Position numbers and translations under genes: made by a program. The notes under the pieces are model-generated. The model was given only the letters and a program-made list of their open reading frames with translations, was not told the origin of the DNA and searched no databases. A DNA stretch of 17,653 nucleotides from Thermoflexales bacterium (GTDB lineage: Bacteria > Chloroflexota > Anaerolineae > Fen-1058), in NCBI GenBank assembly GCA_016931085.1, contig JAFGFO010000114.1, positions 1 to 17,653 of the forward strand, in the 5' to 3' direction. Position 1 is the first letter of the stretch, and every line of letters begins with the position of its first letter. This document shows positions 1-7,794 of the stretch, one piece after another.

Positions 1-94
1 AGAGAAGATTTAACCTTTCAAAGCCTCAGTGGGTCTCTGTGTGCCCTCTGTGAGGCTCTGTGTAACTAAAAATGCGCCTGGCTGAGTTACAAAC
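1..94. repeat. Intergenic leader with CTCTGT repeats
   Basis: This non-coding stretch before manA holds three CTCTGT units, starting at 35, 46 and 56 (spacing 10-11 nt). They sit inside a perfect 6-bp inverted repeat, GCCTCA (23-28) and TGAGGC (51-56). Similar ACAGAG-rich dispersed intergenic repeats are known from several large environmental bacterial genomes; that comparison is from memory. No convincing promoter for manA is visible here, so its promoter may lie left of the window or in the repeat. Confidence 0.5.
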
Positions 95-112
95 GTGAAG
101 AGGATACGCGTG

Positions 113-1348
113 ATGAGCCGGACGGCGATCGTCGAGCCGCGCCCATACCTGCTGGTCAACAAAATCCAGCCCTACGCCTGGGGAACGCGGGGAAAAGACG
201 CTTTTATCCCGCGCTTGCTTGGCATGCAGGCAGAGGACGATTGCCCTTATGCCGAGTTGTGGATGGGCACGCATCCGAATGCCCCGTCGGCCGTTATCCT
301 GGCAGGCGGGCAGCTCGTTTCGCTGTGCCAGTTGATCGAGCAAGCGCCGGCCCAAGTCCTGGGCCAGGCGGTTGCCGAGCGATTTGGTGGGGCGCTGCCG
401 TTCTTGTTCAAGGTGCTCTCGGCGGCCGAGGCCTTGTCTATCCAGGTTCATCCCAATCAAGAACAGGCCCGAGTCCTGCACGCGCGTGACCCGCTCCACT
501 ACCCGGACGATAACCACAAGCCCGAAGTGGCCGTCGCTCTCGACGCGCTGACGGCCCTGGTGGGGTTCAAGCCCCTCACCGGCATCGCGCAAACGCTGGC
601 AACGTATCCCGAGCTGGCCACGTTTATCGGGGAGGCTGCCACTCGTCAAGTGATGAACGCCGGCAGTTCACATGCCTCGGAAGGGGCGGAGCTGGTGCGG
701 CTGGCCTACGCGACCCTGCTAGAGCGCTCGGTCAGCCACGAAGGAGCGCTGCTCAAAGCCATCGCCCAACTGCGCCAACGGCTGGGCGCCCAGCCCGGCT
801 TGAGTCAGGTCGAGCAGCTTTTCCTCGATCTCTGCGCTCGCTATGCCGATGCCGGCCTGTTTTCGATCTTTTTTCTCAATCTCGTTCACCTGGAAAAAGG
901 CCAGGGCGTGTACCTTAAAGCTGGCGTGCCTCACGCCTACCTGAGAGGCAACATTGTCGAGTGCATGGCCAATTCGGACAACGTCGTGCGGGTCGGCCTG
1001 ACGCCCAAGTTCAAGGACGCCGCCGCCCTGATCGATATCCTCGACTATGAACCAGGCGTGCTCCCTATCCTGGAAGGCGCGCCGGATGCCGAGGAAATCG
1101 TTTACCGTGCGCCCGTGAGCGAATTCCAGCTCAGTCGGTGGAGGCTAGGCCCAGGCTGCCAGAGGCACGAGACCACCGGGGGCGGCGTGCACGTCTTGCT
1201 CGTCACCGAGGGTGAGCTTATCATCGGCTGGGGGGCAGGTTCGCAAACCGTTCGACGGGGGCAATCCATCCTCATCCCGGTTTGTTTGGGCCAGTTCACG
1301 CTACAAGCCTCGATCCCGGCCGAGGTGTTTGCGGTAAGTGTGGCCTAA
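113..1348 (+). CDS. manA: Mannose-6-phosphate isomerase, class I
   Basis: Interconverts fructose 6-phosphate and mannose 6-phosphate, a cytosolic zinc enzyme that links glycolysis to mannosyl donors. The 411-aa product has the type I PMI layout: a zinc-site segment SIQVHPNQEQA (Q111, H113), NHKPEVAVAL (E138), the later metal histidine in GVPHAYLRGN (H274), and the catalytic arginine segment NVVRVGLTPK (R293), followed by a beta-rich C-terminal domain. The ATG at 113 is chosen because GAAGAGGA lies about 8 nt before it; a GTG at 95 would add six residues but has no ribosome binding site. The gene converges on the OtsB-type phosphatase gene with only 40 nt between stops. Mannose 6-phosphate could feed the neighbouring glycosyltransferase pathway, but that is inference. 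Confidence 0.93.
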   Translation: MSRTAIVEPRPYLLVNKIQPYAWGTRGKDAFIPRLLGMQAEDDCPYAELWMGTHPNAPSAVILAGGQLVSLCQLIEQAPAQVLGQAVAERFGGALPFLFKVLSAAEALSIQVHPNQEQARVLHARDPLHYPDDNHKPEVAVALDALTALVGFKPLTGIAQTLATYPELATFIGEAATRQVMNAGSSHASEGAELVRLAYATLLERSVSHEGALLKAIAQLRQRLGAQPGLSQVEQLFLDLCARYADAGLFSIFFLNLVHLEKGQGVYLKAGVPHAYLRGNIVECMANSDNVVRVGLTPKFKDAAALIDILDYEPGVLPILEGAPDAEEIVYRAPVSEFQLSRWRLGPGCQRHETTGGGVHVLLVTEGELIIGWGAGSQTVRRGQSILIPVCLGQFTLQASIPAEVFAVSVA

Positions 1349-1388
1349 CATAAACTGGGGTGTGCTCGGGCGGCCCATGGACAATGCC

Positions 1389-2150
1389 CTATGACAAGCC
1401 CTCAAGCCACTGGCGGGCAGCCTGTGGCGACTCTAGCCGGTAATCAGCCTGCGTCCTGCGCACCTGTTGGGATACCAGGATCGTCAGGCCGCCTCTGGCC
1501 TTGATCACCTCGAAGGCTTCTTCATCCTTGTCATCATCGCCCATATACACGAGCAAAGCACCTGGCCAGGGGTAACGATCAATCAAGTAACTGACAGTCT
1601 GGCCCTTGTGGGCCAGTTGGGGGCCAACTTCCAGGAATTTGTGTCCGCCCAACACGCGAAATGCTCCCCAGTTAACGCTCTCGCTTGCCATCCGGCGCGC
1701 GGTCTCTAGCACGCGCCTGGCCTCATCGTCCGCGGCATACCGGGCGTGGAGTGCCAGCGACCAGCCCTTGTCCTCTAGGAAAAATCCCTGGCAGCCCGCG
1801 ATCAACTGCTCCCAGCGTGGCTTGAGGACATCCAGCCCAGGACGCACGGCGCCGTAATCGACACGGTTGATCTGCTCCCCTTCAGGCGTCCGCAGTTCTA
1901 TACCATAAGTGCCCGCCAGCAGGATGCCAGGCACCGGCAGCAAGCTTCGGATGTGATCGAGTCGTCGTCCACTGATCACAGCGATCCGGGTAGCCGGGCG
2001 TCGTGACAGGCGAAGCAGCCCATTCACGACTTGCGGGTTGGGGATGACGTGCTCGGGCGTAGGTGAAAACTCGGCCAGGGTGCCATCATAGTCCAGGAAA
2101 AGCCACAAGCGCTCGGCTTGGGCCGGGTGTTGGTCTAATTGGCTACTCAT
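1389..2150 (-). CDS. otsB: Trehalose-6-phosphate phosphatase-type HAD hydrolase
   Basis: Predicted to dephosphorylate trehalose 6-phosphate (or the related product of this cluster) to the free sugar. The 253-aa protein carries all HAD motifs in order: FLDYDGT near residue 18 (nucleophile D20, acid D22), the motif II serine in VISGRR (S60), lysine-bearing motif III (GGHKFLEV and HKGQTV, residues 169-185), and the Mg-binding GDDDKDEEAF at 204-213. The cap insert with LEDKGWSLALH is typical of the OtsB family, and length matches. Its ATG overlaps the end of the glycosyltransferase gene by 8 nt, so it is probably translationally coupled. It is last in the five-gene operon. Substrate is inferred from the GT20 synthase two genes upstream. 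Confidence 0.88.
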   Translation of the reverse strand: MSSQLDQHPAQAERLWLFLDYDGTLAEFSPTPEHVIPNPQVVNGLLRLSRRPATRIAVISGRRLDHIRSLLPVPGILLAGTYGIELRTPEGEQINRVDYGAVRPGLDVLKPRWEQLIAGCQGFFLEDKGWSLALHARYAADDEARRVLETARRMASESVNWGAFRVLGGHKFLEVGPQLAHKGQTVSYLIDRYPWPGALLVYMGDDDKDEEAFEVIKARGGLTILVSQQVRRTQADYRLESPQAARQWLEGLS

Positions 2151-3393
2151 GGCTTAGCAACGCTTCAATGTCACGTTGGAAGATCGCCTGCCAGCTATAG
2201 TTTTGGCGCACCCGGCGGCGCAAGCGGTAGCTAGGGCTTTGCTCGAGCCGGGCCAGGATTTGTTCGGCCACCTGGGCCGGATTTTGAGCCGTGTCAAACA
2301 GCAGCACGTCGTCGCCGCCGATTTCCTCGGCGGCCGGAACGCCCGTGCACACGACCGGCACGCCGGCCAGGCCAGCCTCCAGCACCGGCATGCCAAAGCC
2401 TTCACGGTGGCTGGGCATGAACATCACGTCGCTCAAGCGGAACAAGTCACCCACCACCCGGGCGTCAAGCAGGAACGCTTGATCCGCATCTGGTCCAGAC
2501 TCGAACACGAAGCGCATGTCTTGTTCCACGCCCAACTGGCTGCGTAGCGCTTGCAGTGTCCGGAAATAGGCCAGGCTTTTCTCGTCATGAGGATCAGGCG
2601 GGCCAGTCAGGATCAATTTGGGGCGGCAGTGGTGTGCTTTCAAGGCTGCCACGACGCGCAGGGCGTACTCGATATTCTTGGCCTGTGTGACGCGCACCGG
2701 CATGAGCAAGACCAGGTCACTTTCCAGCAGGCCTAGCCGCTTCGCCAATGCATAGCCTTCCTCAGACAGGCCCAGCAGCGTCTGCGGATCCACCCCATTG
2801 TAAATCACGTGAATGCGTTCCGGTGGGCAGCCCAGCAGCGCTGCCAGGCTGCGCTGCCGCTGGTGTGAGACCACGACATAGATCATGTCGGGGCGATACC
2901 TACGCAGTAGATCCCATGGATAGCCAGGATGGACTTTGGCGCGTGAGTTGGGGCTGGTCCAGGTGAAATCGTGGCACCAGGCAATGCAGCGCCTGACAGC
3001 GCTCTCGTCCAACAAGCGGCACAGGGCAGCCGTCAAGGGCAGGTTAAAATGCTTGGTAAATATGTTGTGAACGATGACGTTGTCAAATTGACTCAGAGTT
3101 GGCAAGAGGCTGGCAGCTAACTGATCGACCAAGTCATCAAACGCGGCGGGCACTTCTCCCTTTTCCAAACTCGAGTTGGCTTGTGTGATCAACGGATGCT
3201 GCGAGTCCATTTCTGGCACCAGGCATAAATTCGCACCGGCTGGAAGTGCCGTCTCACTCCCCCGGCCTGCCACAATCGTAAGGGGGTAGTGATTTCGGAC
3301 AAGCATTTGGGCGTGGGCCTGTATGACGGCTTCCACGCCACCCACGATAGGTGGGGCGGTATAGTGCACAATAGCCGTTCTGATTCGTTTCAT
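2143..3393 (-). CDS. GT4-family glycosyltransferase
   Basis: A 416-aa retaining GT-B glycosyltransferase. The N-terminal domain has the glycine loop PPIVGGVEAVI (residues 14-24). The C-terminal Rossmann domain starts near LLMPVRVTQAKNI, with the phosphate-binding R234 and K239, and contains the E-x7-E motif in HREGFGMPVLEAG (E331, E339). It sits between the GT20 synthase and the phosphatase: its ATG is 1 nt after the synthase stop and its 3' end overlaps the phosphatase start. That position suggests it acts on the same pathway, for example by adding a sugar to trehalose or its phosphate, but donor and acceptor cannot be read from the sequence. It does not obviously resemble TreT, the GT4 trehalose synthase, though this cannot be excluded. 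Confidence 0.88.
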   Translation of the reverse strand: MKRIRTAIVHYTAPPIVGGVEAVIQAHAQMLVRNHYPLTIVAGRGSETALPAGANLCLVPEMDSQHPLITQANSSLEKGEVPAAFDDLVDQLAASLLPTLSQFDNVIVHNIFTKHFNLPLTAALCRLLDESAVRRCIAWCHDFTWTSPNSRAKVHPGYPWDLLRRYRPDMIYVVVSHQRQRSLAALLGCPPERIHVIYNGVDPQTLLGLSEEGYALAKRLGLLESDLVLLMPVRVTQAKNIEYALRVVAALKAHHCRPKLILTGPPDPHDEKSLAYFRTLQALRSQLGVEQDMRFVFESGPDADQAFLLDARVVGDLFRLSDVMFMPSHREGFGMPVLEAGLAGVPVVCTGVPAAEEIGGDDVLLFDTAQNPAQVAEQILARLEQSPSYRLRRRVRQNYSWQAIFQRDIEALLSHE

Positions 3394-3394
3394 C

Positions 3395-4921
3395 TCACAA
3401 GCCCAACTCGAGGATCGCTTCCAGTTGGCGGCATAACCAGGCCTCGATGTCCTCTCGCTCGATCAACCAGCGCAGCCGCGCGATGCGCTCCTGGCGCTCC
3501 TGGGGCGACATGACCAGCGCCTGGTGGAGTGCCTCAGCCGTGGCGTACACATCGCACGGTGATATCACGATAGCCCCCGACTCCAATTGCTGGCGAGCGC
3601 CCGTCCGCTCGGATAGGACAAGTGCCCCGTCACGTTGATTCACAATCGGCCCCTCTTTAGCCACCAGGTTCATCCCGTCGGCTATCGAGTTCACCAGCAG
3701 CACGTCGTAGCGTTGCAAAGCGGCCACAGCTCGTGGGTAGCTTTCACCTACCAGTATGCGGATCGGTTCCCAGTCGCTGCTGCCGTGCCGGGCGTTGACC
3801 TGCCCGGCGGCGGCCATCAATTCGCCCAGGTAATCGTGGTACTCGTCCACCCCAAGCCGCGACGGGACCAGCAAGGCCAGGAACTTGACCTGGCCACAAT
3901 GCTCGGGGTGGAGATCGAGCATTTCGTCAAAGGCTGCAAAACCGCGCACAATGTTCTTGCTTGGATCCGTGCGATCGACGCGCACGATGAGCTGTTGGTC
4001 CCTGGCAATATCCTGGATATCCGGCTGATGTTGGGTGACTTGGGGTGATCTGGCTAGCTGCCGCAGCGCTTCGACATCGATCGAAATCGGGAAATCGCGT
4101 ACATGAGTAACGTGATTGCGATACCATACCCGGCCGTGCTTGTAATTGACACGCGCCTGGGGGAGGAACGATTCACAGGTGCGAATAAAGTTCAGTCCAT
4201 CATCGCGCGTCTGGAAACCTAATAGATCTACCGCGCACAATCCGTCCAGGATTGCCCCTCGCATCGCGGGTGGGAAGATGCCCCAATATTCTGGCCCAGG
4301 CCAGGGGATGTGAACAAAGTGCAACACGGTTGGCTTGGGATGCCGGCGCAATCGCTCGCGCAAGAATCTCGCTGCCAGGTACAGGTGATAGTCCTGCAAC
4401 ATGACGAGAGGCGGATCGGGCAAGGCCAGGGCACATTCGGCGATGGCACCCGCAAATTGCTGGTTGATGGCGACATAGCCTTCTTTCCAGGCCTGCCAGG
4501 TCAGGCGGTTAATCACCGGTGCACGCGAAACGTCCCACATCGAGTGCTGCAAAAACCACAGCAGCGGGTTGGCGATGACGTTATAGTATCCCTCGTATGC
4601 TGAGGGTTCAGGTGAAAGAAAGTGTAGCTGGAGGGGATACTGGCCGCTCACCGGCAGCGCGACATTTCCCTTCCGCCAGGCCGTGTCGGCCTCGGTTTGC
4701 GCACAGGCGATCCAAGTCGCGGCTGTGTAGTGGCACATACTGAGCAAAGCCGTCACCAAGCCGCCGCCACTGCGCTGGAATTGCTCGTCGTCGCCGGCCA
4801 TTTCAAAGCTTACCGGCCCCCGGTTGGCAGCGATGATCAGTTCACGCCGGGACAAGACCTCGGCACGGAGTGCTTCACAACGCTGGTGTATGTCATCTAA
4901 CTCTACGAATGCTCTCTCCAC
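3395..4921 (-). CDS. otsA: Trehalose-6-phosphate synthase-type GT20 enzyme
   Basis: Predicted to join a nucleotide-activated glucose and glucose 6-phosphate into trehalose 6-phosphate. Visible GT20 motifs, numbered from the chosen start: AANRGPV (about 31-37), SGGG (51-54), DYHL (177-180), HIPWP (204-208), the donor-binding VDRTDPSKNI with Arg and Lys (about 316-324), and DGMNLVAKE (415-423). Length, 508 aa, is close to E. coli OtsA plus a short N-terminal helix. The GTG at 4921 is preferred because GAGGAA lies just upstream; it overlaps the GH63 stop by 29 nt. An in-frame TTG at 4981 would add 20 residues of overlap with no support. GT20 also contains glucosylglycerol-phosphate synthases, so the acceptor remains an inference. 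Confidence 0.87.
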   Translation of the reverse strand: MERAFVELDDIHQRCEALRAEVLSRRELIIAANRGPVSFEMAGDDEQFQRSGGGLVTALLSMCHYTAATWIACAQTEADTAWRKGNVALPVSGQYPLQLHFLSPEPSAYEGYYNVIANPLLWFLQHSMWDVSRAPVINRLTWQAWKEGYVAINQQFAGAIAECALALPDPPLVMLQDYHLYLAARFLRERLRRHPKPTVLHFVHIPWPGPEYWGIFPPAMRGAILDGLCAVDLLGFQTRDDGLNFIRTCESFLPQARVNYKHGRVWYRNHVTHVRDFPISIDVEALRQLARSPQVTQHQPDIQDIARDQQLIVRVDRTDPSKNIVRGFAAFDEMLDLHPEHCGQVKFLALLVPSRLGVDEYHDYLGELMAAAGQVNARHGSSDWEPIRILVGESYPRAVAALQRYDVLLVNSIADGMNLVAKEGPIVNQRDGALVLSERTGARQQLESGAIVISPCDVYATAEALHQALVMSPQERQERIARLRWLIEREDIEAWLCRQLEAILELGL

Positions 4922-6677
4922 AAGCTTCCTCGCGGCTGGCTTGGATGGCCAGGTCGATAAACACAGCCGCCGTCCATCCAAACGTATGCGCCGCTTGCGG
5001 CGGCGCTTTGCCCGTTTCCGAGTTGTAATACTCGGAGATGCCGGGCTGGTTCATGATCAAGCGCAGCGTTTTGTCTCGCAGCTCACGCGCCAACTGGTGC
5101 TGCCCAATCTGGCGTAAGGCCTCGATGAAAACGTAATTGATGTTGACCCACACCGGACCACGCCACATCGTTTCCGGGTCGAAATGCGGGTCGTTGCGTG
5201 CAACCGAGGGGATCACGTACTCTCCCCAGAACTCGTCGGGGTGAGTAAGGTGAGCCAGGAGCCGATCACGAATAGGGGCGGCTAACTGGCCGGTCCACAA
5301 GGGATACAGATTGAACGGCGTAACCACTGGAATAACTTGCTTGTCGTGCAGGGCGCGAAACAGGCCGGCCTCCTCGTCCCAGAATTTCTCGATCATCCGG
5401 TGCACAATGGCTGCCGCACGGCGACGCCACATGGCACTTTCCGCTTCCATCCCCAGCGCCTCAGCTATCATGGCCAGCGAACCCATCTGCACACATAGAT
5501 AGGTGTTCAAATCGGGCGACTCGGCCGGCATGCCGTAATCCCACAGCGGGCTGTCGTCCAGGCCTGACGAGTAAGGATGGTTGTACTGCACGATGCCGTC
5601 CACGTCGTCGTCGTTCATGCTGAACCACCACGCATTCCAGCGCACCAATGGCACATAGATCTCTTGCAAAAAGTCCAGGTCCGGATCGATCTCGTGCAGC
5701 TTGAGTGCTGCCCAGGCCATGATGGGCGGCTTGGTTACCTCGGCCCGGATGGGGTGATCGATCTGGTCAATCACGGCCTCGTCGTAGACGGCATCCGGGA
5801 TCATGCCATCGGGCAACTGGCAGGTGAGCATGGCGCGTAACTGATCCCGTGCCAGCACCGGATCGACGTGGCGAAAGGCCAGGGTGTGAAAGCATGTGTC
5901 CCAATTCCAAATGCCAACATAGTGTACCTTGGAGGGCATCATGGCTTCGTGCGTCACGTGACCTAGAGGGGTAACCAGGTTGTTAGCCATCACCCACCAG
6001 GCGTAATAATAGCGTTTTTTGTAAGGCTCGGCCACGGCTGGCACCTTGGCAAACCAATCTTGCCAACGCTTCTCGGCCGCCGCCAACGTTGCCTGGAAAG
6101 GGCTTGGCGCGGCATCCAGTTGCAGATCACTGCGGATGTTGAGATGGATGGCCGTATCGTTGCCACTCTCTACGATAAACTCGACCAGGTAGGCCTCGCG
6201 TTCCAGGCTCAACTCGTTCTTGAGCACGCGTCCATTGCTTTGATAAGCCAAGTTGCGTACTGCTTTCAAGCTGCCGCCGCGCTCGTCTTGCTGCCATAGC
6301 TGGGTGCTGACACGGAAACGTATGCCGCAGCGCACGTTCGATGGCACACCGATGGCCAGTGTATCATTCTTGGAAAAGACCACGACAAACTGCCCCAAGC
6401 GGGTCTGGAAAAAGAGAGCGTGGGGATACGTTGTCAGGCGATATGTGAGCGGCATGCCTTCTCCGTCCACAAAGCACAAATCCTGGAGATACGGCGAGCG
6501 GAAGCGATAAGTATCCAAACCGGATTGAATGGACGTCAGCCGCTCGGCCAGCTTGATGTAGAGATGGTCCCGATTAGGGTGCTTGAATACCAGCAGGCGC
6601 GACCCCCTATTGCTGAAAGGGACGCGGACAATGTCAATTTGATTTTTGAGCACTTTGAAAAAAAGAGTTGCTTTCAT
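4893..6677 (-). CDS. GH63-type glycosidase (mannosylglycerate hydrolase/alpha-glucosidase-like)
   Basis: A 594-aa protein with an N-terminal beta-rich domain (about 1-190) and a C-terminal (alpha/alpha)6 barrel. Barrel motifs match GH63: GIWNWDTCFHTLAF (255-268), QLPDGMIPDAVYDE, the acid-bearing SGLDDSPLWDYGMPAESPD (371-389, D374/D375), TMWRGPVWVNINY (503-515) and the base-bearing EYYNSETG (E549). No signal peptide is seen, so it should act in the cytosol. Sitting directly upstream of the trehalose-type synthase, it may hydrolyse the cluster's product or a related compatible solute such as mannosyl- or glucosylglycerate. It is not a GH37 trehalase by motif. Its start is 10 nt after the stop of the upstream hydrolase with only a weak AGG as binding site. 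Confidence 0.82.
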   Translation of the reverse strand: MKATLFFKVLKNQIDIVRVPFSNRGSRLLVFKHPNRDHLYIKLAERLTSIQSGLDTYRFRSPYLQDLCFVDGEGMPLTYRLTTYPHALFFQTRLGQFVVVFSKNDTLAIGVPSNVRCGIRFRVSTQLWQQDERGGSLKAVRNLAYQSNGRVLKNELSLEREAYLVEFIVESGNDTAIHLNIRSDLQLDAAPSPFQATLAAAEKRWQDWFAKVPAVAEPYKKRYYYAWWVMANNLVTPLGHVTHEAMMPSKVHYVGIWNWDTCFHTLAFRHVDPVLARDQLRAMLTCQLPDGMIPDAVYDEAVIDQIDHPIRAEVTKPPIMAWAALKLHEIDPDLDFLQEIYVPLVRWNAWWFSMNDDDVDGIVQYNHPYSSGLDDSPLWDYGMPAESPDLNTYLCVQMGSLAMIAEALGMEAESAMWRRRAAAIVHRMIEKFWDEEAGLFRALHDKQVIPVVTPFNLYPLWTGQLAAPIRDRLLAHLTHPDEFWGEYVIPSVARNDPHFDPETMWRGPVWVNINYVFIEALRQIGQHQLARELRDKTLRLIMNQPGISEYYNSETGKAPPQAAHTFGWTAAVFIDLAIQASREEACGESIRRVR

Positions 6678-6687
6678 AAGCCAGAAC

Positions 6688-7620
6688 CTAGGAGCTTGTC
6701 GGAGAGACGCCCGTAGGGCAGGTTTCCATACCTGCCACAGGCTGTGACAAGAAACCGTCGATGACGTCCAAGTACTCGTCCTGGCGGGTCACCGAGGTCG
6801 TGTGCCCGGTCCCCTCGAACAGGTGCACCTGGCATCCCGGATAAAGGGACTCTAGCCGCTGGCGCACCTCGGGCGGGGTGGAGGGGTCGTCGTCGCCAAA
6901 GACCAGCAGCACCTTGCCTGGCCAGCCGGACAGGTCCTGGGGAGTAAACGACCGTACCGAAAAATCGACCGTGCGCTCGAGGATGCCGATCACGTCCTTT
7001 TTATCGAGGGCATAGCCAATCAGCTCGCCAAAGATGGCCAGCAAGCAGGCGGTCTCCTCGTTCCGCTCTGGCATCATGGAGCGAAATACCCGGCGCATCA
7101 TCGGGCGCACCAGACCCATCGGCATCCAGCGCAGCACGCGGGCAAAAGAGCGTATCCGCGCTGCCGTCTCCGGGTAGGGCGGCAGGGTGTGGGAAAGCAC
7201 CAGCGAGCGGGTCAACCGCGGGTGGCGGCGTGCAAAGACTTGAGCCACGAAACCGCCATAGGAGCCGCCCATCACGTGCACCTGTTCTATTCCTTCGCGC
7301 CGCAAGATGGCGGCGATACCATCCACCAGGGCATCCATCGTCGTCACCGGCGGATAGGCTGGCACGATCACGCGCCGCCGCTGGGCAAAGTCGACGATCG
7401 AGGTCCAGGAAATGTCGGGGATGGCTAACGCCCCCGAAAGCAGCAGCATGGGTAAATCGCCTTGTCCGCCGGTCAGGTAGGACCACGTTACCCCATCGTG
7501 CGCCAGGTCTTTGTACGGAAAGGCCCGGCGGAAGGCCTGGAATTGTTCCAAGCGGTCGGCCGGCACGTGAGCGTATAACGAAGCAATATGAGGGATGGTC
7601 AGGTCGCCGATCCGTTTCAT
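6688..7620 (-). CDS. Maspardin-like alpha/beta hydrolase
   Basis: A 310-aa cytosolic alpha/beta-hydrolase. The nucleophile elbow is GGSYGG (Ser about residue 120), the acid lies in VFGDDDPSTPP (about 241-251) and the histidine in EGTGHTTSV (about 273). The order and the segment VIVPAYPPVTTMDALVDGI resemble eukaryotic maspardin (SPG21). Substrate is unknown. The ATG at 7620 has AGAGGTG about 5 nt upstream, whereas the GTG at 7626 lies within that site. First gene of the operon leading to the GT20 synthase. The last 16 residues are encoded entirely by a dispersed palindromic repeat that also abuts the stop codon, so the natural C-terminus was probably near FLSQP. Confidence 0.85.
   Translation of the reverse strand: MKRIGDLTIPHIASLYAHVPADRLEQFQAFRRAFPYKDLAHDGVTWSYLTGGQGDLPMLLLSGALAIPDISWTSIVDFAQRRRVIVPAYPPVTTMDALVDGIAAILRREGIEQVHVMGGSYGGFVAQVFARRHPRLTRSLVLSHTLPPYPETAARIRSFARVLRWMPMGLVRPMMRRVFRSMMPERNEETACLLAIFGELIGYALDKKDVIGILERTVDFSVRSFTPQDLSGWPGKVLLVFGDDDPSTPPEVRQRLESLYPGCQVHLFEGTGHTTSVTRQDEYLDVIDGFLSQPVAGMETCPTGVSPTSS
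6691..6745. repeat. Dispersed palindromic repeat, copy A
   Basis: GGCAGGT (6717-6723), a 6-nt loop and ACCTGCC (6730-6736) form a perfect 7-bp stem. Flanking AGCTTGTCGGAGAGA (from 6693) recurs in direct orientation at 17163. The hairpin half (6713-6745) recurs inverted at 17185-17217 with 27 of 33 positions identical. This copy lies inside the 3' end of the alpha/beta hydrolase gene and supplies its last codons. Confidence 0.75.
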
Positions 7621-7767
7621 TTTCACCTCTCGTCAATATTATGTCGTTCGTGCCATCAACAGTTCATCGTAAAAGGTCTGGTCGTAGTGAAGGGCTTGAG
7701 GTATCCTCTTCTCTGGCTGGACGTATTGTTACGGTTCCGTATGGCGTAGTGATAGGTGTATACATAT
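7621..7767. other. Intergenic region upstream of the hydrolase-otsA operon
   Basis: This 147-nt gap between the 162-aa gene and the alpha/beta hydrolase gene carries no ORF. It holds the operator-like motif at its left end (by minus-strand reading, upstream), a small palindrome GAGGTATCCTC at 7698-7708, and a TAATAT hexamer (minus strand, 7636-7641) with no acceptable -35 partner. Confidence 0.5.
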
Positions 7768-7770
7768 CTA
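7746..7770. promoter_or_regulatory. Operator-like motif, copy 2
   Basis: The sequence GTGATAGGTGTATACATATC (7749-7768) lies in a 25-nt block that matches 12898-12922 at 22 positions. Within it, TAGGTGTATACATATCTA is an imperfect 18-bp palindrome with a GTATAC core, of the kind bound by GntR-type repressors (class is inference). It overlaps the stop codon of the 162-aa gene and lies upstream of the alpha/beta hydrolase-otsA operon. Confidence 0.6.
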
Positions 7771-7794
7771 CCGGGCGGCTAGCCGTTCTCTCAA
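7765..7794 (-). promoter_or_regulatory. Possible promoter for the hydrolase-otsA operon
   Basis: On the minus strand TTGAGA (7789-7794) is followed after 18 nt by TAGATA (7765-7770), which overlaps the operator-like motif. The -10 is poor (3 of 6 consensus positions), so this is only a candidate. Its appeal is that the operator would cover the -10 and start site, as it does in the RraA operon. Confidence 0.3.

Noticed and set aside
1349..1388. Terminator between the converging manA and otsB genes
   Set aside because: No GC stem followed by a T-run on either strand in this 40-nt gap.
4893..6677. GH37 trehalase assignment for the glycosidase
   Set aside because: The trehalase signatures are not seen, whereas the SGLDDSP and EYYNSETG segments fit GH63.
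7636..7641. TAATAT as a -10 box for the alpha/beta hydrolase operon
   Set aside because: No -35 at 16-18 nt, and transcription would begin almost at the ribosome binding site.
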